NCBI GenBank assembly: GCA_000469685.2
Contig: LS997566.1
Span: 12,981,618-13,045,617 of the forward strand
DNA from: Haemonchus contortus
Taxonomy: Eukaryota > Nematoda > Chromadorea > Rhabditida > Trichostrongylidae
DNA length: 64,000 nucleotides
Reading direction: 5' to 3'
The first letter of the stretch is position 1, and the number at the start of each line of letters is the position of its first letter. A model generated the notes under the pieces. That model saw only the letters and a program-made list of their open reading frames with translations, did no database searches and was not told the origin of the DNA. A program made the translations under genes and the position numbers. Shown here piece by piece: positions 36,838-46,327 of this stretch.

Positions 36838-36921
36838 ACTTTTATTAGATCTATGATCTTTCGAATAATCACAGTACATACTTTTATTAGATCTATGATC
36901 TTTCGAATAATCACAGTACAC
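36838..36921. repeat. 42-bp tandem duplication in the retroelement
   Basis: Two adjacent copies of a 42-bp unit containing TTTTATTAGATCTATGATCT then TTCGAATAATCACAGTACA. Near identity implies a recent duplication. It falls within decayed RT sequence and breaks the frame. Confidence 0.85.
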
Positions 36922-37280
36922 TATGGAAAGAGACAGATCCGCTGGAAGGGGACTGAACGTGCCTTCTTGTGGCACACCTTTTACCTGTGTATATATTGTG
37001 TATAAATGTTATTTCCAAAAACGCAACTCACAATATCAATACATAGTTAGTGTATCAATAGTTATAATATCAATGGATAACTGTGCTATCTATATAGAAA
37101 GCGTGGTACCCATTAGTTACTACCATAGTATTGTTAGCATTACCGAAGCAAATTTCGAGTAGTTTCAACATTTTATTCATAATGAGACGGTGCTTGACAT
37201 TTGTAAACGTATCAGTAAAATCAGCAGTGTATAGCTTGAGATTGGCATAGGTGAAAGAAAAGAACTAAGAAAAGGAACTA

Positions 37281-38435
37281 ACAAGGGAAGGATCCCAAGT
37301 CGAAGTGGCCATTTGAAATGAGACCTGCACTGCTAGACTTATTTTTTGATGCTGATTTCGATTCTGCATTCAAAATCTGCCAAACGATTCTCCGAACGAA
37401 GTTATGGAGGTGGTCTCCAGAGAGCGTTCAACAGGGGGGAAAGCGCGTAAGACATGGCCGCGGGACGACACGGAGTGGTGGATTGGAGTCGAGGTAAGCG
37501 TGACGCTTCATAGGCATGGGACCAGGGATCGGGTTTGGTGAGAGACGGTGTTTTTCACCGCAGGCTGTTTTTTCACACTTTCTTATCACTTCTTAAACCT
37601 AGGAGCACAGTACTGGAAGTGCACAAGTGATAGTAACTTTTTCGAAACTTCCACATTAGCAAACATCAACGACCCTCTAGATGTGCCTGCTATTTCCTCT
37701 TCATCATCGGGTTCTTACAGTGGATCGGCCTCCTCGTTCTCAATCACACAGTCTTCTTCGCAATTAATATCAAAGTTTCCGTAAGTTGCATCTCGCAAGA
37801 TAGAGGAGAAATTGGCTATCAACTTCTGCTGCTTGTAGGGGTGTGTTCAAAATCACAGGAACCGAAGATCTTCTACAGATGCAACATTACCAACTCTGGG
37901 CAGAACAAACTCCTTCTCCTTTAGTGTTACGTCTAACCATATCTACCATACTTCACCGCGTTTGCCACGATGCAACCCTTGCCTTTTTTTTAAAACTGAT
38001 CACAGCTCGACTAATTTCAAAAGCTGATCGATATCATTGCGGAGAGGAAGCCTGTTTGGGCAGGAACTGCTTCATCTCGGGCATTCGAAAAGTCATCAAA
38101 GGCGGTGAAATTAGTATGGGAAGGTTCCTACAACCCGGAAGAAAAAGTCTTTCAAAATGCAAAAACGCTGTCACTTACCAAACCCGACCCCTTTTCCCAT
38201 GCCTACGAAGCGTCACGCTTACCTCGACTCCAATCCACCACTCCGTGTCGTCCCGCGGCCATGTCTTACGCGCTTTCCCCCCTGTTGAACGCTCTCTGGA
38301 GATCACCTCCATAACTTCGTTCAGAGGATCGTTTGGCAGATTTTGAATGCAGATTCGAGATCAGCATCACAAAATACGTCTAGCAGTGCAGGTCTCATTT
38401 CAAATGGCCACTTCGACTTGGGATCCTTCCCTTGT
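37281..38435. mobile_element. Long-inverted-repeat (LIR) element, copy 2
   Basis: Left arm begins ACAAGGGAAGGATCCCAAGT; right arm ends ACTTGGGATCCTTCCCTTGT. Arms of about 290 bp pair along their length (CGAAGTGGCCATTTGAAATG, GCGCGTAAGACATGGCCGCG, GATTGGAGTCGAGGTAAGCG against their complements). Outer arm sequence resembles the element at 14,071-15,645 (AAGTCG.AGTGGCCATT). It is inserted within the Penelope-like RT, so it is younger than that element. The spacer (about 37,560-38,140) differs completely from copy 1. Confidence 0.85.
37575..37990 (+). pseudogene. Gene-fragment-like cargo with an intron in LIR copy 2
   Basis: The plus strand of the spacer has an open segment from about 37,561 to 37,781, rich in Ser (DVPAISSSSSGSYSGSASSF), ending TTTCC|GTAAGT, an excellent donor. 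A following segment starts after CTGCTTGTAG at about 37,840 and reads in one frame CVQNHRNRRSSTDATLPTLG then RTNSFSF. The arrangement resembles two exons and a short intron from a Ser/Arg-rich host protein captured as DNA. The protein is not recognised; a chance arrangement cannot be excluded. Confidence 0.3.
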
Positions 38436-39850
38436 AAGCTCATTACTGATATTGATATTACTTATAGACCAATATATTTTGATAGTTCTGCTTCTATTTT
38501 GTATTATTCTAGCGTAATTGATAGTGTTCTTTTTATAGACATGAATACAGTGTGTAACATTTGAGCTGAAGGTGTAATCCTACTGCTATGAGCACCGGTG
38601 ATAAGTCTAGATTAACAGGCTCCTTGTTTAACTTCGGAAGTGGATAAATAATGGGAAGATTCGCTTCCGAAGCCCTTGAGCTTATTACGAACACAAAGAA
38701 ATTCGTGTTCAAGTATATATTTATTATTGCATTGAATAGGTTCGTAAGCATTATTAGTATTTTTATGGACATGTACTTCAATGAGTGCATTACATTGAAT
38801 GCCCATTACCTTCACTTTAGTGCTCATATAAAGTTTTTACAAGCTATACCGTGATTATTTCCTGCCGTATCCAAAGGACAAAATGCACATTTATTTTGAC
38901 ATCGCTAAACAATCCTATAAGGGCAATACTCCCCCCTTTGCTGGCTATGTTAGATTTTATTAGCAGAGGTTTAACAAATTTATAATAGCAAGAGTAGAAA
39001 TGTTTATGTAGATCTATATAATAACCATTTATTTTATGGTTATTTTGAAGAACGTACTAACTTCCAACATAGCGTCTATGTTGATATTTTTAACTTCTTG
39101 TCTTGTGATGCCTTCGTCTATTCTACACTTTGTTCCTTTTAAAGCAAACAACTGAGTTTATCTTCTTCAAAAGTGCCTGAATCTTCCGTAAGGGCATATC
39201 CAAATTCTTCATTAAGTTATTTCTCAGAGAACCATCACTGCATTCGCGAATGTTCTCAAGTGCATATTCAAGTAGTTCATAATCTAGATTTTTTAAGACC
39301 TCATTGTAGTCGCGTATTCTAGCCGTTAAGGTATTATCATACTTATATACTATGACTCTTATTGGAGTGTACTCATTAACTTGGCTATTGTTACTGAACG
39401 AAATGTCTCTATCGAAGCGCGACTCAAAGATTCTATTGAAAGGTGTTTCACTGAAACTCCAACTACATTATGAAATTTTGTACCCACTTTTCCACTTGCC
39501 TATAATTACGCTGAAAATGAGCTAGCAGGCAGAATATAAAAAATTCTGACTTCTTTTCGACAGTTTTTAGGAAGCTCCGGGATTGAGAAAATTTGAGAAT
39601 TTCGTCAATCTCTTCCTTACCTAAGCTTTTAAGCAATCTATGATACTCAATTGCTTCGAGTGATTCATCATTCTTAGCTACTTCTTCCAGAATTTCATCA
39701 CAGCTTGTTCTTATATATGTTATATGTTATGTTCTGTTCTTATATTGTGTTGTTCTTATATGTATATAAACATTCCCTTGTTAGTGCTTCGCAAATATGA
39801 ATTCAACCTTCATCTCTCGTCCGAAGCTGTCTGAGAGCTGTCATTTATCA

Positions 39851-41099
39851 CGAATTACGGTTAAGGCATAATCCACCGACGGCGTCGCAATTATGTGTGG
39901 TGCATCCAGTTGAGTCATCGTATCTGATCCCATGAGTGCATCGGGACGAAGCACCTCCAAGACAAGCAGAGAAGTGGACTTTGTCCGAGGAAGGTTTTAC
40001 TGTGTTGTCGGTGGAATTCTCAGGGAATGCGCTGTTTTGGATAACTTGCTGAGGGTTCCAACGTGACCTTCGAAACTTGCGCTTTTCAGCTACAGAGTTT
40101 AACCGGCGTTGTTCGAAGGAAGCGTCCGCAGCTTTTTTTGTTTGTCTTTCGACAGCGTCAGGCAGTAGACAACATTAGGTGTACTGCAGTTAGTCTTAGC
40201 TCTTTTATAAGTATTGACGTATAAGCCCGTAATATGTGATGCAATACAATTATCTGTATTGTTTATGTTACACACCCTGCATTTGCTATTACAAATGCCA
40301 CCCTTGATATACCGATACCGGACTGATTCGAAATGAATTGATTAGCCCGACCCCTCACCTTTGTCAAACCTGTTTTTGTTAAACACTCAGACGCAGTTTG
40401 AGGTTTTTGTGACCTTAAATCCAAGCGCAATTGAGCTCCAACCCATACGCGGAGATGGATCTTCTCGAAGGTTTGGCAAGGCTGCTGCATGGGGTTGGCC
40501 ATCCCTGCATGTTCCAAATGGAACAAGTAGTGCTGAGGGAGCCAAAAATTGAGCCCTTCTGCCATTTTTGCCTTGCATCACCCCATCAGCGCTAACCCCT
40601 ATTTTTTATAAGAGGTATGACCCTCTTGAATGAATGATGTTAAGTGGGTTTATTATGGGACATGATTACCAACAGAAGGAGAAAAGTAATAAAAAATTAT
40701 AAAACCAAAAACCCGCGGTTCTATAAAGTGCTATCAAGGTTGCAAACCAATTTATTTTTTGTGTGCTAGTACAGGATAAGTTTAGAGAAACCCTTGCAAA
40801 GAAATTATCAAGGCATGAAGGTGTGATTGAAAAATGAGTTTTTGCAGGATCCCATGGGAACACCCTTTATAAATTCAGAACCAAAGCAAGTATATAAGTG
40901 TATAATGATATATATTCTGGTTCAATAATTATGACATGATGAGTGTAGATTGAGCATAAAATAAAAGGTCAGCTGACGCATCTCTCGGACTACTGACCCG
41001 CAAAAAGCATCACTGATGCACAAGGCAATAGCCTCAGTATAAACTGAACTAATGAGCTTTCCATCAGATGCTTTTTTTCATGCCCAATAGCTTATAAAC
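39851..41099. other. Intergenic, nothing recognised
   Basis: AT-rich simple sequence (TATATGTTATATG-like, 39,710-39,775) lies just before this. The span itself shows no motif-bearing frame; opposing frames at 40,263-40,581 overlap each other and are not believed. Confidence 0.4.
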
Positions 41100-41410
41100 A
41101 TTAACAGACTGCCAGCCCACCATCTACTGCCCTATCCTTCTCGCATGCAAGCATTGCATCCTCAACACAAAGAGCGTCTCTGGGTTTCTTCTGGAAAATT
41201 CATGTCCGTGAAACGAGACACATGAAGACAACGAGGAGTTGTAGAGAAAGAAGTCTTGGCATTTCTTAACGATGAAAGCTGTTGTTCCCACACAACTCGT
41301 TTTATTCGTGTAGCATATTGTAACCCATGCAAAGGCTCTCTAGAAGCCTTTCGCCCCATCCAAGCACACCATATAACTTTGAAAAACACGCGATCGAAAG
41401 CTTTCATCTC
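41100..41410 (-). pseudogene. LINE (non-LTR) reverse transcriptase fragment
   Basis: The minus strand encodes MKAFDRVFFKVIWCAWMGRK, the KAFD-V RT motif with its typical W-x-A/x-L helix. It continues LHGLQYATRIKRVVWE, matching the following loop of non-LTR RTs. Further on (about 41,150-41,105) a frame reads EDAMLACEKDRAVDGGL, like the region after the YADD box (YADDV-x-LA). Frames shift between the blocks, so this is a decayed fragment. Clade (RTE, CR1 or similar) not determined. Confidence 0.7.
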
Positions 41411-44400
41411 AGAAAGCTAGATCCGCTGCCTTTCATTCTTCGTGCACATTTTTTCCAGAAGAGTGAAGACGAACGGCATGTATTACATAGGTGGTGCTGC
41501 AGCTGGTGGCAGTTCCAGACTAGTGGGGAGCTGGGCAAACTCTTGAATACAGCCATTTAAGTTCGTTGAAAAATCTCCGTATTGTGCTAGAGGATAAGCT
41601 GGAGTGTAGCCCCGCAATCTGTAAGCTGCCTTTCAATTTCCAAATCGTAAGAGCTGTTTTCTATCTCAAGCTGCCACGCGCCTTCTTTTCTGCAACGGCC
41701 TGATCGAGTAGCAACGTCCCACCTTCTCCCAGCAGTCACCACTGTGATTGTCATAAGACTTTGGCTTCAGTTCATTCACCAAATGCAATGTAGTCGGATG
41801 AGGAGGGTCAGTAAAAGAGAGGAAGTGAAGGGGAGGGGTATGCTAGTGTGTGTTCTAGAACCAGAGCAACTAACAGTGTTGTGGGATTCATCTGACTTCA
41901 ATTAACCCCAATTTCGTTCCAGAGAGACCGAATAGGTGGAGATCAGGAAAAGCCGTCATCTTTTCAACTTTTCGAGCTCTGCTCGTTTCTAGGAAGATAT
42001 TCAAGAAAACTAAAAAAACTTCTGGGAAAATACTTAAATTGACTTCCAGTAAAAACCCTCGTCGTTGCTTGGAAACTTCTGTGTCTCAGTGGCTAATAAA
42101 GTCTAGACGACATTGCGACAAACAAATTCTCTATGAAATCATTAGAAGGGCTAAGAAGTTGTGAACTTTTGTAATAAGGGGAATTATTTAACTGACATAC
42201 TATGAAAGCTCTTTCCGACCTGAAAGGTTTTCCCATAAAAGAAGAAATTGCTGCCAATCATTGACAGGACAGCTGAACGATGCAAACGCATTCAAAATGG
42301 AAGGCGAAAGGGGGTTAGTTCAACACAATCCTTTGAAGCATGCTGACAATTGCTTCATGAATGGTAAAGAAATAATCGTCTATTCACGATAGAAAGTCAA
42401 AAGTCTAGACCTTGAGCTGATGTTCTGAAAAAAATGTGGGACGTTTGGACGACGTCTTTCATGGCGATGCAATCAATACCTCACTTGATCACTGTCACAT
42501 AGCCTATGATCGATTCATAGTATGAAGACACGGTGAACTGAAGCTACTACAGGGAGCAAAAGATACATCATATCGACTCATGTGCTTCTGGGAGGATTTC
42601 GGAAGGCTCACTTGCTCGTCCTAATCTCCCTCAATCTGTATAATGGCTTGGAATCCTGATTGTTTATCAATGTGCCTATAACTTACGATCCAGACACTTA
42701 TATCCTGAATAGAAAAATCTCCGGAAGTTCTGTTTTTCGGTTCCTAATTATTTATGGGACAATCATAGCATGATTGTAAACAACTTAGATGTAAATAGCC
42801 CAGCGCATCGGGAACGTGTTCTCAATGGGATGATAACTCGAAACAAATTGTATGGCAGTTTACTTCGATCATATTCATTGTGTAAGTGACAAGACTGCGG
42901 TCATTTCTGATCATGCTCCCAATTCCTATTCCAGTCGTCGTAATTATTACAATTCCTTTGATCGCGTAAGAGGTCTATATTCCGAAGACGCTGTCTATTT
43001 CAGTAAGACATGGAAAAATAACTTTGGATGAATGGAACGCTGGTGAGAACTTCAATTCAAGCCTAAATAAGTTAAATTTGTAAGGTGCACTCAGCTTCGG
43101 ATTTGGCGCGCTTATGGGAAAACAGCAGTAACTCAGTTGGGCAAAGTGAAGCAAAGCGTAGAAATGATAGTGATGGTAGTCTTCAATGGAGTGAGGGAGA
43201 GCCCGAAGGGCAACACGAGGTACAGGGGAGGAGGGAAGAGTGATGATACTTCTTAGGTAGCCATAAACACGCTTATTTCTTCATTTTGACAAACAAGAGT
43301 TCTAGAGAACTTCCAAGAGATTGACTCACCGGGATCATTCTCAAGAAGTCGCACAGTGGGTGGGTCCTCGTTCGTGTGGGACGACGTGTCGTGCTTGCCG
43401 CGCCCCATTCGCGCGCTGTGAAGGGGTAGATTCGAGTTCCCGGTGAAGATTCCGGTATCTCAGTATTCTCAGTATTGCCGCTTGCCATAGAGTTCTGGCA
43501 CGAGAAGCCATGATTTCTGTCTCTGCAATAGTCATTCTGAGTAGATATATGAGCCTGCACTCTCGACCTTCCTGCTGTCCCTGCCCCAAGAGTAAAAATG
43601 TAGTCTTCGAGGTCAACAGATCTGCGATGTTCACGGTGTAGAGACCCAGCAGTAAGAACAGTACATAATGATTTCTAAAATACAGGAGAGGGAATTAACC
43701 TATAACCTGTAAGCAATCGGTGGTTGGAAGGAAAGAATCAAGGTTGTTACAAGAAGGACGCCGACTACTGCCCATCAGAACGTCATCGAATGGTTTTACA
43801 GACACACGGTCTGAAGTCCATACATATGTTCGTTGAACTGACATCTAATCCAGTCCTTGGAGGAATCACCCAGGGCTCAATCGTGTAGACTCTTGGGTGA
43901 TTACTGACGCTGGGCAGTGAAACTACTGCTCGCAGTACAGAGTCATCTCGTTTACTTCAACAACTCTCTACACCTCCACTTAATCAAAGTAATCGCAAAA
44001 TAGCAAAAATGCTTCTGCAAAAAGCAAAAATGATAATCTGTGCAGGCCAAAGAAAGCTACACATCCAGTTTTATGCAGCGCCACTGCAACATGAGAGAAC
44101 ATTTGGTAAGCGCTTAGGTCGATAACAGCACAAGCCTTATGTGATAACATTATCTTTGGATAAGAATGAACAACTCATATGGATATAAAAAAGCGAGTAA
44201 CACTCATTGTATAGGTTCGCCTTCTCGCAACAGTTGTTTCCTTACATCTAATCCATTATAATAGGTATGACTGTCTCATGTTTTCATTTACTACCTTTGT
44301 AAAAACGACTGTTAATCATTTGTTTATGTCGTGCTGCCTGTAAATCTCATCGTTGGTAATGTGAAGTCGAATGAGCTCCACGCTCGTTTCGATGATGATG

Positions 44401-45424
44401 TCAGAGGTTTTGAAGGACAGGCATGTTTGACAGACACATCAATCAAGTAAATGTGGTGACAAACATACATTCATGCTCGACTGGAAAAAGTTTTTTTCCT
44501 AAAGTGTGCGCTGATTGAAATCCCACTTCCTGGTATAATAGAAACGTATTAGAGAAAGTCAAGTTTGATGGTGATAGGAACCATAGCGGAAACCACTTTT
44601 GTTGGAGATGTTTCGTGATTCGGTGGTGCTCGATGATACCGTGCAGCATTCTAATAGGCACACGAACTGGAGATCCCTTTCTGCTCTCTTGTCTGTTTCC
44701 TCATCGTGAGGATTCTTTTAGAGGGAACGAAAAATCAACGACAAGTTACTAAGGTCGCTGACCTTCTGTATCTACCAGTTAACCAGTTAAATGCTTCGAA
44801 TTCCTTTGCTACTGGAGAACAACAAGCATAATGCCCTGACTGGGTACTTATTCACTAGCGCTCGTTTCGTATACGAATCGAGAATATCAGCATCCATCGA
44901 CGATATAGACATATCGGGCCTACGCTATCGCAGAGCTTACGGCCGAATTCCCACGGAAGAGCGCATTTCCATGAGATCTGGGCGCAGCCCTCAGGCATGA
45001 ATTTCCTCACTCAATTATACGTATTTGTCAGAATGATTACACTGAGGTTTTCAGACGAATTGCATTCCGGCAAGTAGTAGTATACAATGACAGTTTATAT
45101 TTCTGACAAGTCGGGTCGCCATGCTTACGCTGGGCCTCATTCCTCACATTTACAGAGTAGAGAGAAAACGGACTCAGGGGGAGGGAGGTTTGCTTTCATC
45201 TAACACTGGGGCCAGAGTGTAGATGAGAGGTAGCCGACCTTACATACGTAGCACGATGCCAGTACAGTTCGAAATCAGAGTTCTGAAGTAACTTCTTCAT
45301 TCCACACCACTTTTTTTGCAATACAAACTCCATTCCTTTAACTTACCCACCAAGTTATTGCCTTATATATAAGAAGAAAGTGTAGAATAGAGCTGTTCTC
45401 TATATCACTACTATATCGTAATCA
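41411..45424. other. Long intergenic stretch, no gene recognised
   Basis: Both strands hold only short frames (for example minus 43,273-43,634, minus 44,443-44,661, plus 44,791-45,000) without motifs or convincing splice sites. No RNA gene or repeat end was recognised. Confidence 0.4.
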
Positions 45425-45530
45425 AAAGTTTTGCGGACGAACAGACCGACACGCCGCCACTCCGACAGACTGACACACCGACAACCTTACAGACCGACAC
45501 ACCAAGATTCTGCTTTATAAATGAGAGAGA
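45425..45530 (-). mobile_element. Helitron-like 5' terminal sequence, inverted
   Basis: On the minus strand, TCTCTCATTTATAAAGCAGA is followed by repeated GTGTCGGTCTGT / GTGTCAGTCTGTCGG units. The architecture matches the plus-strand end at 5,038 and nematode Helitron 5' ends. No protein-coding part or 3' hairpin was identified. Confidence 0.4.
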
Positions 45531-45865
45531 TGATAATGCAGTAGGGCATGCGGTCGGTCATTTCTCATATAGAGTCAAGTCACTCTTCGGGTTTTGCAGA
45601 TTCATCGTAGGTACGGTTATAACTAGGCTTAGTGCAGATCCCTTCCCGCTTTTTATTTCGAGAATTACAAACTCTTGCTCATCCCTTTCATAAGTTCTTT
45701 ATCTATGAGCCTCCATGAGACATAGTGATAGGCTTTTCAGAAGGGGGTACGCGTACGAAAAGAACCAACATCTATCTTTGCACTGATTGAGTAGGTTGTA
45801 ATGACGGCATTGTCGATTGTCTCCAGAGTCAGAATATACAACGGCAACAACGCGTATGGAGCCAT

Positions 45866-46196
45866 AGGCTTCTTTCATAGTCCGCTGGCGTGCTCGCGTG
45901 CTAGCCGAGGTAGTGCTAGGGGAGGGAGGAGGGAGGCAGACTGTCGGTCGACGCGGTCGCGTCGCGCCCAAGCCCCTTCGAAGGGCTGAAAACAAAGAAA
46001 AACAAGACCAAAAACCATTTGCACAAGCCTCTGGTTGTTTGGTCTTCGATCTTGTTCTTCTTTGTTTTCAGCCCTTTGAAGGGTATTGGGCGCGACGCGA
46101 CCGCGTCGACCGATTGTCCGCCTCCCTCCTCCCCCTAGCACTACCTTGGCTGGCACGCTGGCACGCCGGCACGCCGGCGGACTATGAAAGCAGCCA
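45866..46196. mobile_element. 331-bp near-perfect palindrome, foldback family (TTTCATAGTCCG ends)
   Basis: Left arm CTTTCATAGTCCGCTGGCGT on, right arm ending CGGCGGACTATGAAAGCAGC then CA. Almost the whole length pairs: GGAGGGAGGAGGGAGGCAGA against its complement, GACGCGGTCGCGTCGCGCCC against its complement, and GAAAACAAAGAA against TTCTTTGTTTTC, leaving only a short loop near 46,025-46,045. Termini match 164-297 and 50,578-50,651. The 93-112-codon frames on both strands are artefacts of the palindrome. It lies 130 bp upstream of the phosphatase start. Confidence 0.85.
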
Positions 46197-46308
46197 AAAC
46201 ACTATTGTACTACGAGACTTCCGAATTTTCACATAACAGTGTGACCTGACAGTCTACAAAACAGACTCCCTCGACGCAGGTTTCGGTGGTGATGCATACG
46301 AGTTTGTA

Positions 46309-46321
46309 TTATACTTTACAG
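46309..46321 (+). promoter_or_regulatory. Probable spliced-leader acceptor for the phosphatase
   Basis: TATACTTTACAG|TGACTTATG: a pyrimidine-rich AG six nucleotides before the start codon with no coding upstream. In nematodes this is the usual arrangement for trans-splicing of a spliced leader. Inferred from sequence only. Confidence 0.45.
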
Positions 46322-46327
46322 TGACTT

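Larger units (their letters stand above)
36300..39850 (-). pseudogene. Penelope-like retroelement, decayed and split by an LIR element
   Basis: Minus-strand order, from high to low coordinates. An N-terminal region (about 39,720-39,130) is open for about 200 codons with one frameshift near 39,470. RT fingers lie at 38,790-38,533 with ASEANLPIIYPLPKLNKEPV, the LPK-x-(H)K signature of Penelope-like RT, His replaced by Asn. After the LIR element (38,435-37,281), palm motif LKLYTADFTDTFTNVKHRLI lies near 37,230. RT thumb-side FLxL-like NYLGLNLNVTIGKIITKL, then DDFCFDVIRFPQRDTNIS, lies near 36,690-36,580. RT spacing becomes normal (about 100 residues from LPK to YTADF) only if the LIR element is removed. 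Stops and frameshifts make it dead. The GIY-YIG endonuclease was not recognised. Confidence 0.8.

Noticed and set aside
45699..46236. Overlapping 93-112 codon Arg/Gly-rich frames on both strands
   Set aside because: They arise because the region is a near-perfect palindrome, so both strands read almost the same; no motif or start context.
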